Assembly (NCBI RefSeq): GCF_030545015.1
Contig: NZ_CP120653.1
Coordinates: forward strand, 1,550,001-1,614,000
Length of the DNA stretch: 64,000 nucleotides
Source of the DNA: Myroides sp. JBRI-B21084
Lineage (GTDB): Bacteria > Bacteroidota > Bacteroidia > Flavobacteriales > Flavobacteriaceae
Direction: 5' to 3'
Position numbers and translations under genes: made by a program. Position 1 is the first letter of the stretch. Each line of letters begins with the position of its first letter. Under the pieces are notes generated by a model. It saw only the letters and a list, made by a program, of their open reading frames with translations. It did not search any database and was not told where the DNA came from. Below are positions 9,336-18,821 of the stretch, in pieces.

Positions 9336-9366
9336 TTGTCTTTTAAATTTAAGAGCGCTAATTTTG
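9336..9366 (+). promoter_or_regulatory. promoter of ClC channel gene (leaderless context)
   Basis: TTG 9336-9338, 20-base spacer, TAATTTTG 9359-9366, then exactly four bases to the ATG at 9371. This is one of the best promoters in the window. Confidence 0.7.
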
Positions 9367-9370
9367 TACT

Positions 9371-11179
9371 ATGAATATAGCAAAAAACGGAAATAAACAG
9401 CTAAGACGATATTTTAGATATATTGAAGGAATTATTTATTTATTAAAAACCTTTATTTCTGACAGGCAATTTTTGTATTTATCTTGCGTTTTAGTTGGTA
9501 TTTCATCTGCTTTGGCGGTTATTTTATTAAAATCGTTTGCCCATGGGGTTTTTAGATTAGCAACTTATCTGGATACTTTATACAAATTACCTTTTTCAAA
9601 CAGTATATTACCCGTAGTAGGTATTTTGTTAACTGTTTTAGTTATTCGTAAATTTTTAGACGGGTCTTTAGAAAAAGGAACCAGCCAAATAATGATTGCT
9701 GTTGCAAAACGTTCAGGTTTTATGCCCAGAAAACAAATGTATGCGCAAATTATTACAAGTTCATTAACTGTTGGCTTGGGTGGATCGGCAGGTTTAGAAT
9801 CGCCAATTACAATTACTGGGGCTGCATTTGGATCTAATTATGCACAAAATTTTCGTTTTAATTATAAAGACCGAACGTTGTTACTGGCTTGTGGTGTAGC
9901 TGCAGGTATTGCTGCTGCTTTTAACGCGCCTATTGCTGGTGTTTTATTTGCTATTGAAGTTATTTTGGCAGATATGAGTGTTACTGCTTTTATTCCTTTA
10001 ATGATATCATCGGCAACCGGAGCTATTGTATCAGGTGTGGTTTTAAAGGAAAGTATTTTATTACATTTTAAAGAACAAATTTCTTACGATTATTCTAACA
10101 CGTTTTACTACGTACTATTGGGTATTATTTCTGGTATTTTTGCATTGTACCATGCGCGTACTTTTCGAAAAATTGAACACTTAACAACACATTTACCTTA
10201 TAAACCATACCGTAAAGCATTAATTGGTGCTTTAATGTTAGCTGTGTTAATTTTTTTGTTTCCAACTTTATTTGGCGAAGGTTACGAAAGCATAAAATCA
10301 CTAGCTAATAACAACGCTAGCAGTGTTTTAGACAATTCTTTAATTGAACGTTTTAATAATAACAAATGGATAGTTTTTGGCTTTGTTTTACTTACTTTAT
10401 TTTTTAAATGTATAGCAACTGGTTTAACACTTGGTGCGGGTGGAAACGGTGGTAATTTTGCCCCTTCGCTTTTTGCTGGTTCGTACTTAGGTTTTTGTTT
10501 TGCAAAGTTTTTTGAACTAATTGGTTTTAAAGAACTTCCAATAACCAATTTTACCGTTGTTGGTATGGCAGGCCTTTTAAGTGGTTTGTTTCATTCACCT
10601 TTAACCGCTATTTTTTTAATTGCCGAAATTACAGGCGGTTATGGTCTTATGGTTCCTTTATTAATTGTTTCGTCCATTAGCTTTGCAATTTCTAAACATT
10701 ATGATAAACATTCTATGGATATTTTTACTTTAGCCGATAAAGGGTTAGTTTTTACATCGGATAAAGACAAAAATATTTTAAATAAGATTGAATTACATAC
10801 TATTTACACCAAATCGGTTGAAACATTAAATGTTACAGACACTATGTACACAGCTAAAACCATTTTTTTAGCAACTAATCAAACTTTTATTCCTGTCGTA
10901 AACGATGATAATTCAATTGAGGGTATTTTATATTTAAATGATGTTCGTAACATTTTATACAACCAATATCAATTAGGTGCTGCAAGTTTATCTAAAGAAA
11001 TGAAAACAGCACATTCGGTATCAATTTCTGAAAATACAGGTAATGCAATAAAGATAATTGATGACAATCATTTGTCTGAATTATTAATTACTCAAAACAA
11101 TAAACTAATTGGTTATGTAACCAAAGTTAAAATTTTAGAAGTATATCGCGAAAATTTAAAAAACTTAAGGATTGAATAG
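9371..11179 (+). CDS. ClC-type chloride channel/transporter with C-terminal CBS domains
   Basis: 602 residues: a ClC membrane domain (about residues 30-450) followed by a cytoplasmic CBS pair (about 470-600). The GLGGSAGLESP segment corresponds to the GxExP selectivity region and keeps the gating glutamate; AAAFNAPIAGVLFAIE and GAGGNGGNFAPSLF are the other two family hallmarks. ClC proteins carry chloride, or exchange it for protons; the retained glutamate fits either. CBS domains usually sense adenine nucleotides. The neighbouring genes give no further clue. Confidence 0.93.
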   Translation: MNIAKNGNKQLRRYFRYIEGIIYLLKTFISDRQFLYLSCVLVGISSALAVILLKSFAHGVFRLATYLDTLYKLPFSNSILPVVGILLTVLVIRKFLDGSLEKGTSQIMIAVAKRSGFMPRKQMYAQIITSSLTVGLGGSAGLESPITITGAAFGSNYAQNFRFNYKDRTLLLACGVAAGIAAAFNAPIAGVLFAIEVILADMSVTAFIPLMISSATGAIVSGVVLKESILLHFKEQISYDYSNTFYYVLLGIISGIFALYHARTFRKIEHLTTHLPYKPYRKALIGALMLAVLIFLFPTLFGEGYESIKSLANNNASSVLDNSLIERFNNNKWIVFGFVLLTLFFKCIATGLTLGAGGNGGNFAPSLFAGSYLGFCFAKFFELIGFKELPITNFTVVGMAGLLSGLFHSPLTAIFLIAEITGGYGLMVPLLIVSSISFAISKHYDKHSMDIFTLADKGLVFTSDKDKNILNKIELHTIYTKSVETLNVTDTMYTAKTIFLATNQTFIPVVNDDNSIEGILYLNDVRNILYNQYQLGAASLSKEMKTAHSVSISENTGNAIKIIDDNHLSELLITQNNKLIGYVTKVKILEVYRENLKNLRIE

Positions 11180-11251
11180 TTTAAAAATGCTATTTGCACT
11201 TTAGTTTATAAACAATTACCAAACATTCATATTTAAAAGTAAAGCAAATTG

Positions 11252-11259
11252 TATATTTG
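11252..11259 (+). promoter_or_regulatory. uvrA promoter box
   Basis: TATATTTG ending 16 bases before the ATG at 11276. It shows that the upstream in-frame TTG at 11249 lies outside the transcript. No -33 TTG seen. Confidence 0.55.
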
Positions 11260-11275
11260 CACTTTGATTTTTTAT

Positions 11276-14110
11276 ATGCAAAATTCCGATGAAAATATAG
11301 AAGTTCTGGGCGCACGCGTTCATAACTTAAAAAATATAGATGTTACCATTCCACGCGAAAAATTAGTTGTTATAACGGGTTTATCGGGTTCAGGAAAATC
11401 GTCTTTGGCTTTTGATACTATTTATGCCGAAGGCCAACGCCGTTATATTGAAACTTTTGCATCGTATGCACGGCAATTTTTAGGAGGATTGGAACGCCCT
11501 GATGTTGATAAAATTGATGGACTTTCGCCTGTTATTGCTATTGAACAAAAAACGGTTAACAAAAATCCACGTTCAACTGTTGGAACCATTACCGAAATTT
11601 ACGACTTTATTCGTTTGCTTTTTGCACGGGCTTCTGATGCCTATTCTTATGAAACTGGCGAAAAAATGGTAAGTTATTCCGATGAACAAATTTTAGATTT
11701 AATTATTGAAAATTATAGCGGACAACGAATTAATATTTTATCTCCTGTAATTCGTTCACGTAAAGGACATTATCGTGAGTTATTTGAACAAATAGCTAAA
11801 CAAGGTTTTGTAAAAGTACGTGTCGATGGTGAAATTAAAGATTTGGTTCCAATGATGCGTTTAGATCGTTACAAAACGCATGATATTGAAATTGTAATTG
11901 ATCGTTTAGCGATTGATGATACCGATGATACCAAAAAACGCTTAGCCGAAAGTATTAAAACAGCCATGTATCACGGCGATGATATTTTAATGGTTATTCC
12001 ACATGAAAGTGCAACTACACGTTTTTTTAGCCGTCATTTAATGTGTCCAAGTTCAGGTATTTCATATCCAATACCTGAACCTAACAGCTTTTCGTTTAAT
12101 TCACCCAAAGGAGCTTGTACTGTTTGTAATGGTTTGGGATCAATTAATGAAATCAACTTAAAAAAAATAATCCCTAACAACGAAATATCTATAAAAGCAG
12201 GTGGTTTATTACCAATTGGCGAACAAAAAAGTACATGGATTTTTAAGCAGTTAGAAATTATTGCACAACGATATAATTTTAAACTTTCTGATGCCATTAA
12301 AGATATTCCGCAAGATGCTTTAGACATGATTTTAAATGGTGGAAAAGAAAGTTTTTCAGTTGAATCAAAAGTTTTAGGCATTACTAAAGATTATAAAATA
12401 GATTTTGAAGGAATTTCTAATTTTATAAAAAACCAGTTTAACGATGCGCCAACGTCGGCAATTAAACGTTGGGCTGCTGACTTTATGGACGAAATTGTTT
12501 GTCCTGAATGCAACGGAGCTCGTTTGCGAAAAGAATCGTTGTATTTTAAAATAAACAACCAAAATATAGCCGATTTGGCTTTAATGGATTTAGATCAACT
12601 TAACGAATGGTTTGCAACTTTAAACAAGTATTTGTCTAATAAGCAACTAGCTATTGCTGGCGAAGTGGTAAAAGAAATTACTACGCGTTTATCATTTTTA
12701 CTTGATGTAGGTTTAAATTATTTAACGTTAAATCGTTCGTCAAAAACACTTTCGGGTGGCGAAGCACAACGTATCCGTTTGGCAACGCAAATTGGTTCGC
12801 AACTTGTTGGTGTTTTATATATTTTAGATGAGCCTAGTATTGGTTTGCATCAGCGCGATAACGAAAAACTTATAACTTCGTTAAAACAATTGCGCGATGT
12901 AGGCAATTCGGTTTTAGTGGTTGAACACGATAAGGATATGATTGAAGAAGCTGATTATGTAATAGATATCGGTCCAAAAGCTGGTGCAAACGGCGGACAA
13001 ATAATTAGTGCTTCAACACCAAAACAACTGTTAAAAGAAAATACAATTACCGCACAATATTTAAATGGAAAGTTAGAAATTCCTGTGCCCGAAAAGCGTC
13101 GTGAAGGCAATTTACACAAATTAAAACTAACTGGTGCAACGGGAAATAATTTAAAAAATGTTACGGTTGAATTTCCATTAGGAACTTTAATATGTGTTTC
13201 TGGAGTTTCTGGTTCTGGTAAATCTACTTTGATAAATGAAACGCTTTATCCTATTTTAAACGAACACTTTTTTAATGCTGTAAAAGTGCCCCAACCATTT
13301 AAAAAAATTGAAGGTTTAGAGCATATTGATAAAGTAATAGGTATCGACCAAAGTCCAATTGGAAGAACCCCTCGTTCAAATCCAGCAACTTATACTGAAG
13401 TTTTTACCGAAATTAGAAATTTATTCACTAAAACTCCCGAAGCCAGTATTCGCGGTTACAAACCAGGCCGATTTAGTTTTAATGTAAAGGGAGGAAGATG
13501 TGAAACTTGTGAAGGATCGGGGTTACGAACTATTGAAATGGGCTTTTTACCCGATGTTTATGTAGAATGTGAAACCTGCCAAGGTAAACGCTTTAATCGT
13601 GAAACTTTAGAAATTAGATATAAAAGCAAATCAATTGCCGATGTGTTAGATATGACTATTGATGAAAGTGTTCACTTTTTTGAAAACATACCAAAAATTT
13701 ATCGTAAAGTAAAAACAATTCAAGATGTAGGTTTAGGCTATTTAACATTAGGTCAGCAAAGTACCACACTTTCTGGCGGCGAAGCACAACGCATTAAATT
13801 AGCTACAGAATTGTCTAAAAAAGATACAGGAAATACGTTTTATATTTTAGATGAGCCTACAACCGGCTTACATTTTGAAGACATTCGTGTACTTATGGAA
13901 GTTTTGCAACAATTAGTTAACAAGGGCAATACCGTATTAGTAATTGAACACAATTTAGATGTTATTAAAATGGCCGATTATATTATTGATATAGGACCTG
14001 AAGGTGGTAAAAATGGAGGAGAAGTAGTTGCAAAGGGCACACCTGAACAAGTTGCTAAAAGTAAAAAAAGCCATACCGCACGTTTTTTAAAGAAAGAGTT
14101 AAAATTATAG
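11276..14110 (+). CDS. uvrA: excinuclease ABC subunit A
   Basis: Start set at ATG 11276 (944 residues) because the TTG at 11249 precedes the promoter box. UvrA is a double ABC ATPase for nucleotide excision repair that finds lesions and loads UvrB. First Walker A is GLSGSGKSS at residues 35-43; second is GVSGSGKST. There are two LSGGEAQRI signatures and paired zinc modules (CPSSG...CTVC, and CETCEGSG...CETCQGKRF). Length and order are those of UvrA1. The window also holds uvrB (58858-60852), far away, as is usual in this phylum; no SOS-type operator was recognised. Confidence 0.97.
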   Translation: MQNSDENIEVLGARVHNLKNIDVTIPREKLVVITGLSGSGKSSLAFDTIYAEGQRRYIETFASYARQFLGGLERPDVDKIDGLSPVIAIEQKTVNKNPRSTVGTITEIYDFIRLLFARASDAYSYETGEKMVSYSDEQILDLIIENYSGQRINILSPVIRSRKGHYRELFEQIAKQGFVKVRVDGEIKDLVPMMRLDRYKTHDIEIVIDRLAIDDTDDTKKRLAESIKTAMYHGDDILMVIPHESATTRFFSRHLMCPSSGISYPIPEPNSFSFNSPKGACTVCNGLGSINEINLKKIIPNNEISIKAGGLLPIGEQKSTWIFKQLEIIAQRYNFKLSDAIKDIPQDALDMILNGGKESFSVESKVLGITKDYKIDFEGISNFIKNQFNDAPTSAIKRWAADFMDEIVCPECNGARLRKESLYFKINNQNIADLALMDLDQLNEWFATLNKYLSNKQLAIAGEVVKEITTRLSFLLDVGLNYLTLNRSSKTLSGGEAQRIRLATQIGSQLVGVLYILDEPSIGLHQRDNEKLITSLKQLRDVGNSVLVVEHDKDMIEEADYVIDIGPKAGANGGQIISASTPKQLLKENTITAQYLNGKLEIPVPEKRREGNLHKLKLTGATGNNLKNVTVEFPLGTLICVSGVSGSGKSTLINETLYPILNEHFFNAVKVPQPFKKIEGLEHIDKVIGIDQSPIGRTPRSNPATYTEVFTEIRNLFTKTPEASIRGYKPGRFSFNVKGGRCETCEGSGLRTIEMGFLPDVYVECETCQGKRFNRETLEIRYKSKSIADVLDMTIDESVHFFENIPKIYRKVKTIQDVGLGYLTLGQQSTTLSGGEAQRIKLATELSKKDTGNTFYILDEPTTGLHFEDIRVLMEVLQQLVNKGNTVLVIEHNLDVIKMADYIIDIGPEGGKNGGEVVAKGTPEQVAKSKKSHTARFLKKELKL

Positions 14111-14209
14111 CTAATCTGTTTTAGGTTTTAAGTTATATTTAATAGGGGTAAAACATTTTTAATGTATATTTATCTTAAAACTTTAAACAAATTAACATTC
14201 AAAAAAATT

Positions 14210-14932
14210 ATGGAAGAAAATTTATCAGAAGAAGATATCAGAATAAAAGAAAAATTAGCTCAAAAATCATGGAATGAAATAAAAACCAATGATTCATGGG
14301 CTATTTTTAAAATCATGTCTGAATTTGTTAATGGATATGAAAAAATGAGTCGTATTGGTCCGTGTGTATCAATTTTTGGATCGGCACGTACAAAAAGTGA
14401 TAATCCATATTATAAATTAGCCGAAGAAATTGCTTTTAAAATTAGTAAAGCAGGTTACGGTGTTATTTCAGGTGGCGGCCCAGGTATCATGGAAGCAGCT
14501 AATAAAGGGGCTCATTTAGGTGGAGGATCATCGGTAGGATTAAACATAGATTTGCCTTTTGAACAGCACTTTAACCCGTATATTGATCACGATAAAAACC
14601 TACAATTCGATTATTTCTTTGTGCGTAAAGTAATGTTTGTAAAATATTCGCAAGGTTTTGTTGTAATGCCAGGCGGCTTTGGTACTTTAGATGAAATGTT
14701 TGAAGCTGTGACATTAATTCAAACAAAAAAAATAGGAAAATTTCCAATTATTTTAGTTGGTACCGAATTTTGGTCGGGGTTAATTGATTGGATTCGAACG
14801 GTTATGTTAGAAAAATATTCAAATGCATCGCCTGAAGACATGAATCTAATTAAAATTGTTGATACAGCTGATGAAGTAGTTACGATTATAGATACTTTCT
14901 ATAAAAAATACAATTTAAGTCCTAATTTTTAA
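14210..14932 (+). CDS. LOG-family Rossmann protein (TIGR00730 type)
   Basis: Start chosen at ATG 14210 (240 residues), where the family homology begins (MEENLSEEDIRIKEKLAQ); another ATG lies 48 bases upstream at 14162. Motifs are GGGPGIMEAANKGA (from residue 88) and PGGFGTLDE (154-162), the two signatures of the LOG / lysine-decarboxylase-like fold. Some family members release cytokinin bases from their ribotides, and bacterial ones are generally nucleotide-5'-monophosphate phosphoribohydrolases. The precise substrate here is unknown. An intrinsic terminator follows. Confidence 0.85.
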   Translation: MEENLSEEDIRIKEKLAQKSWNEIKTNDSWAIFKIMSEFVNGYEKMSRIGPCVSIFGSARTKSDNPYYKLAEEIAFKISKAGYGVISGGGPGIMEAANKGAHLGGGSSVGLNIDLPFEQHFNPYIDHDKNLQFDYFFVRKVMFVKYSQGFVVMPGGFGTLDEMFEAVTLIQTKKIGKFPIILVGTEFWSGLIDWIRTVMLEKYSNASPEDMNLIKIVDTADEVVTIIDTFYKKYNLSPNF

Positions 14933-14941
14933 TAATACATT

Positions 14942-14970
14942 AATCCGTTTTCAAAAAAACGGATTTTTTT
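14942..14970 (+). terminator. intrinsic terminator after LOG-family gene
   Basis: 10-bp stem AATCCGTTTT (14942-14951) / AAAACGGATT (14956-14965) with 4-base loop and a run of T. Confidence 0.85.
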
Positions 14971-14992
14971 ATGCCAATTTGTAAGAACTATC

Positions 14993-15000
14993 TATCTTTG
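14993..15000 (+). promoter_or_regulatory. hutI promoter box
   Basis: TATCTTTG, 20 bases before the hutI ATG. The only nearby TTG (14979-14981) is too close to be a standard -33 element. Confidence 0.5.
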
Positions 15001-15020
15001 AAAAGAATCAAAACAATAAA

Positions 15021-16253
15021 ATGAAAACCTTATTTTATAATATAAAAGAGCTTTTTCAAGTTCGCGAAAACAACAATGCAATATTGATAGGAAGTGAAAT
15101 GAAAGAACTTCCTTCAATTAAAAATGCCTTTTTGCTTATTGAAAATGATACCATTATAGCTTATGGATCAATGGAAAATGCACCGACTGATTTTGACCAG
15201 TCTGTTGATGTATCGGGTAAAATGATAATGCCAAGTTATATTGATAGTCATACGCATATTGTTTACGCTGGAAACCGTGAACAAGAATTTGTTGATCGTA
15301 TAAACGGTTTAAGTTACGATGAAATTTACCAACGTGGCGGTGGTATTTTAAATTCGGTTGAAAAATTACGCAACGCTTCCGAAGAGGAGTTGTATAATAA
15401 TGCTGCCCAGCGTTTAGAAGAATTGATTGCTTTAGGAACAGGCGTTATAGAAATAAAATCGGGTTATGGTTTAAGTTTAAAAGCCGAATTAAAAATGTTA
15501 CGCGTAATTAAAAAATTACAAGAAAATTATCCCGTAAAGATAAAATCTACATTTTTGGGTGCGCATGCTATTCCACCTGAATTTAAAGGGAATCAGTCAG
15601 GTTTTGTTGAAGCCATTTGTAATGAAATGATTCCTGAAATAGCAAAGTCAGGTTTAGCAGATTATGTTGATGCCTTTTTAGAAACGGGCTATTTTACAGT
15701 AGATGAAACTCGAAAAATTGTACAAACTGCTACAAAATATGGTTTAAAATCAAAAATACACGTAAATCAATTTACTGCAATCAATGGTATTGAAATGTGT
15801 GTAGAAGAAAACGTACTTTCGGTAGATCATTTAGAAATTGTAACCGATGAAGATATTAAAGCATTGCAAAAAGGAAACACCATTCCTGTTGCATTACCAA
15901 CTTGTTCTTATTTTATTTCGATTCCTTATACACCTGCACGAAAAATTTTAGAGGCGAATTTACCATTAGTAATCGCATCAGACTATAATCCGGGTACCAC
16001 ACCAAGTGGTAATATGAATTTTGTAGTAGCAACAGCATGTATAAAAATGAAAATGACCCCCGAAGAAGCTTTTAATGCCGCAACGCTTAACGCTGCTTAC
16101 GCTTTAGAGGTAGATAAAGATTATGGAAGCATTACAGTTGGTAAAAAAGCATCGTTTTTTATAACAAATTCTATACATTCCATTTATGCAATACCTTATA
16201 ATTTTGGTAGTAATTTAATTGAATCGGTATATTTAAACGGTAAAAAGCAATAA
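15021..16253 (+). CDS. hutI: imidazolonepropionase
   Basis: A 410-residue amidohydrolase of normal HutI length. Metal-binding DSHTH gives H77 and H79; further family marks are HIVYAGNREQEFVDRI, EIKSGYGL, the GAHAIP and HVNQF histidines, VDHLE, and the catalytic Asp in ASDYNPGT. HutI hydrolyses 4-imidazolone-5-propionate to N-formimidoyl-L-glutamate, the third step of histidine degradation. hutG follows 213 bases later and would take the product; hutH and hutU are not in the window. Confidence 0.95.
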   Translation: MKTLFYNIKELFQVRENNNAILIGSEMKELPSIKNAFLLIENDTIIAYGSMENAPTDFDQSVDVSGKMIMPSYIDSHTHIVYAGNREQEFVDRINGLSYDEIYQRGGGILNSVEKLRNASEEELYNNAAQRLEELIALGTGVIEIKSGYGLSLKAELKMLRVIKKLQENYPVKIKSTFLGAHAIPPEFKGNQSGFVEAICNEMIPEIAKSGLADYVDAFLETGYFTVDETRKIVQTATKYGLKSKIHVNQFTAINGIEMCVEENVLSVDHLEIVTDEDIKALQKGNTIPVALPTCSYFISIPYTPARKILEANLPLVIASDYNPGTTPSGNMNFVVATACIKMKMTPEEAFNAATLNAAYALEVDKDYGSITVGKKASFFITNSIHSIYAIPYNFGSNLIESVYLNGKKQ

Positions 16254-16350
16254 ATAAACACACCGCACAATTACTTGCACGGTGTGAAAAAAAATAGTTA
16301 TGAAAAAGATTTTATAAATCGAAAACTAACTTATCGATATATATTTACCT
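16251..16350 (-). ncRNA. possible small RNA, weak member of the CATAA family
   Basis: Minus-strand unit in the 213-base hutI-hutG gap. A TAAATTTG box at 16355-16362 is followed by about 100 bases. It carries the CATAA pentamer (plus-strand TTATG 16298-16302), then a T-rich stretch, then a hairpin CACACCG/CGGTGTG (16259-16286) and a broken T tract (16251-16258). There is no -33 TTG and the terminator is weak, so support is lower than for the two units at 44.4 and 46.3 kb. An alternative is an unrelated promoter plus the hutI 3' hairpin. Confidence 0.35.
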
Positions 16351-16354
16351 AATA

Positions 16355-16362
16355 CAAATTTA
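16355..16362 (-). promoter_or_regulatory. promoter box of possible small RNA
   Basis: Minus-strand TAAATTTG inside the hutI-hutG gap, pointing toward the hutI 3' end, where there is no gene on that strand. Confidence 0.4.
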
Positions 16363-16466
16363 GTAATAAATACTTAAATTTTAATAAGATATCGTATGTT
16401 AAATTTTAAATTTATATAAATAATACTTATAGTTACTTATTTTACTAAGATTTTAGAAAACAAAAA

Positions 16467-17507
16467 ATGGAAAATTTTGAATACTTTAACATAACAACTT
16501 TAAACGAACATTTGGTTTTAAGAAAAGGTGAAACCAAATTTGGCGAAAAAATTGATTTTCCGAATGATAAAAACACTCAATTAGTTGATTTTCTTAACAA
16601 TACAAATGCAAAATTTATAGTATATGGTATTAAAGAATTTGCAGGAATAAAAGCAAATTTTGGCAGAATAGGCACTAAACATGCTTGGGATGTATTTTTA
16701 CCTGTTTTTTTAAATATACAACATAATAAGTTTTTAAAAGGTCAAAATATTGCAGTATTAGGTTGTTTAGATTTTGAAGTATATGCTACTGAAATTGAAC
16801 AATTAAACCCTACAGAACCTAAACAATTAAATCGTTTACATGAAATTGTAAATGAAATTGATAAAGAGGTAACATATATAAATCAATTAATACATCGTTC
16901 AGGTAAAAAAGCTATTGTAATTGGTGGTGGTCACAACAATGCGTATGGCAACATTAAAGGTTTGGCTTTGGCTAATGGTAACGCAGTTAATGTAATAAAT
17001 TTTGATGCCCATACCGATTTTAGAGCATTAGAAGGTAGACATAGCGGAAATGGTTTTTCGTATGCATTTCACGAAGGTTTTTTAAATGCCTATTGTGCTT
17101 TTGGTGTACACGAAAACTATCTAAATAAATACATGTTACAGCAATTTAAAGAACACAGCGAACGCCTAAAAATGGTTACTTTTGAAGATTTAAAAGTACG
17201 TTTTGAAAAAGATTTTATAACGAGTTTAAATACCATACATCGTACTTTAAAATCAATACCTTATGGAATTGAAATTGATGTAGATGCAATTGAAAATGTT
17301 GCAAGTAGTGCTATGTCGCCATGTGGATTTTCAGTTTCAGAAGCGCGACAATTTGTAAATCAAACCGCTGCAAGTGTAAATGCAGCTTATATGCATTTGT
17401 GCGAAGGATCGCCAAGTTTAAGTAACACTTCAGAAAATATGTTAGGCAAATTACTTACCTATTTAACAACCGATTTTATTAAAGCGCAATTAATTGAAAG
17501 TAAATAA
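16467..17507 (+). CDS. hutG: formimidoylglutamase (arginase/agmatinase family)
   Basis: A 346-residue ureohydrolase. The dimanganese ligands sit in GGGHNN, NFDAHTDF (around residues 178-186) and EIDVDAI, the three family metal motifs, all intact. Together with the hutI neighbour this points to formimidoylglutamase, which hydrolyses N-formimidoyl-L-glutamate to glutamate and formamide, rather than arginase or agmatinase. No promoter box was found directly upstream, so hutI readthrough is possible. Its stop abuts the ATG of the next gene, so translation of the two may be coupled. Confidence 0.85.
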   Translation: MENFEYFNITTLNEHLVLRKGETKFGEKIDFPNDKNTQLVDFLNNTNAKFIVYGIKEFAGIKANFGRIGTKHAWDVFLPVFLNIQHNKFLKGQNIAVLGCLDFEVYATEIEQLNPTEPKQLNRLHEIVNEIDKEVTYINQLIHRSGKKAIVIGGGHNNAYGNIKGLALANGNAVNVINFDAHTDFRALEGRHSGNGFSYAFHEGFLNAYCAFGVHENYLNKYMLQQFKEHSERLKMVTFEDLKVRFEKDFITSLNTIHRTLKSIPYGIEIDVDAIENVASSAMSPCGFSVSEARQFVNQTAASVNAAYMHLCEGSPSLSNTSENMLGKLLTYLTTDFIKAQLIESK

Positions 17508-18080
17508 ATGAAAGTTATTACGTTTAATGAAAAGCAATTAAAGGAAAAAGCATTTGAATTGGTTAATAAAATTGATTTTCAACCCCATTTAATAGTTGGT
17601 GTTTTAAACGGAGCTCAATTTTTTATTGATGAATTTAAATCATCTCAAAAATTTAAAGATTGTCATTTTTCTGAAATTAAATTGCAACGAAATTCCGAAA
17701 ACATTAAAAAAAAGCCTTTTACTGCTTTCTTACTTAAACATTTACCTTACTTTATTTTAAATTTTTTACGAAATATTGAATCTTATAAAGTTAAAACTAC
17801 AATTAAAAAAAGTAGTGGTACAATAAGTAAGCCTATAAATTTTAATTATTCTAGCGAATTACCTGAAAACATTACTAAAATTTTAATTATTGACGATGCT
17901 ATAGATTCTGGAAAAACCATTCAGCAGGTAAAAAATACGTTACAAAACAAATTTCCAAATGCACAAATTAAAACAGCCGTTTTTGTTTGCACATTAAAAA
18001 ACGCATTAATTAAACCAAATTATTATTTATACCAAAACGTATTAATACGTTTTCCATGGTCAAAAGATTTTAAAAAATGA
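17508..18080 (+). CDS. phosphoribosyltransferase-domain protein
   Basis: 190 residues. The PRPP loop ILIIDDAIDSGKTIQ (D129, D130) and an upstream HLIVGVLNGAQFF strand-turn identify a type I PRTase fold. Between them lies a lysine-rich insert with a hydrophobic patch (about residues 70-90) not typical of purine salvage PRTases. It starts immediately after the hutG stop and overlaps the next (HAD-like) gene by 4 bases (ATGA), so PRTase and HAD probably act together. The base or acceptor is unknown. Confidence 0.65.
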   Translation: MKVITFNEKQLKEKAFELVNKIDFQPHLIVGVLNGAQFFIDEFKSSQKFKDCHFSEIKLQRNSENIKKKPFTAFLLKHLPYFILNFLRNIESYKVKTTIKKSSGTISKPINFNYSSELPENITKILIIDDAIDSGKTIQQVKNTLQNKFPNAQIKTAVFVCTLKNALIKPNYYLYQNVLIRFPWSKDFKK

Positions 18081-18697
18081 ATATAATTGTTGTTGATTTA
18101 GATGGAACGTTATACAAAGGAAACACGTTTCATGTATTTGTAATTTATATTTTTAAACAAGCTATTTATAACTTTAATCTTTTTTGGTTTGTTTATTTAG
18201 TTTTTTGGACCAAACTGAGATTTTTTAAATTGATTTCTCATAAAAAATGGAAATACCAACTACTAAAATCATGTAATAATAAAGAAATTAATACAAAGTA
18301 TTTTGTAACATGTTTAGATAAAAACATTGAGCAATATATTTTAAATGAAACAAACAACTACAAAATCAGTATTTTAGCAACTGCTGCACCTAGTTTGTAT
18401 GCAATTGAAATTGCAAAAAAATATAATTTTAGTTATTGTGTAGCAACAGAATTTACAGAATCCTACCAAAACTTTAAAGAAAATATTCAAGAACAAAAGT
18501 TTATAAATGTTCAAAAATTATTGCAAACTTTAAATAATGAAGGTATTGATTTAATGATTACCGATCATTTAGATGATGCTTTACTCATAAAACATGCAAA
18601 AAAAAGTTGGTTGATTAATGCAAATGAAAAGCTAAAAAAATATATAAATGAAAATAATTTAACAAATTATACAACTTATATAAACAAATATAAATAA
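18077..18697 (+). CDS. HAD-superfamily hydrolase-like protein
   Basis: 206 residues. The N-terminus VVDLDGTLYKGN has the HAD motif I nucleophile (D7) and general acid (D9). An aromatic and hydrophobic helical cap follows (residues 20-60). Motif II is plausibly ILATAAPS, and the motif IV acidic pair is in ITDHLDDALL. The layout resembles phosphoserine-phosphatase-like HADs that act on small phosphoesters. It overlaps the PRTase gene by 4 bases. A matched PRTase/phosphatase pair suggests making and then dephosphorylating a phosphoribosyl compound, but this is inference. Confidence 0.65.
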   Translation: MNIIVVDLDGTLYKGNTFHVFVIYIFKQAIYNFNLFWFVYLVFWTKLRFFKLISHKKWKYQLLKSCNNKEINTKYFVTCLDKNIEQYILNETNNYKISILATAAPSLYAIEIAKKYNFSYCVATEFTESYQNFKENIQEQKFINVQKLLQTLNNEGIDLMITDHLDDALLIKHAKKSWLINANEKLKKYINENNLTNYTTYINKYK

Positions 18698-18776
18698 TGT
18701 TTTTTACAGTTATTTAATTATAGTTGAAAACCATGTAAAAAAACAAATTAAACAGTAAAAAAAAATTAAAAATTAT

Positions 18777-18784
18777 TACTTTTG
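18777..18784 (+). promoter_or_regulatory. promoter box of E2 acyltransferase gene
   Basis: TACTTTTG, 37 bases before the ATG at 18822; no -33 TTG at standard spacing. Confidence 0.5.
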
Positions 18785-18821
18785 TAATAGTTTAATCTAA
18801 ACACAACTCTTTATTATAAAT

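Noticed and set aside
18699..18747. Inverted repeat GTTTTTTACA/TGTAAAAAAC upstream of the E2 gene
   Set aside because: Low-complexity A/T arms with a 28-base loop; not a convincing operator or terminator.
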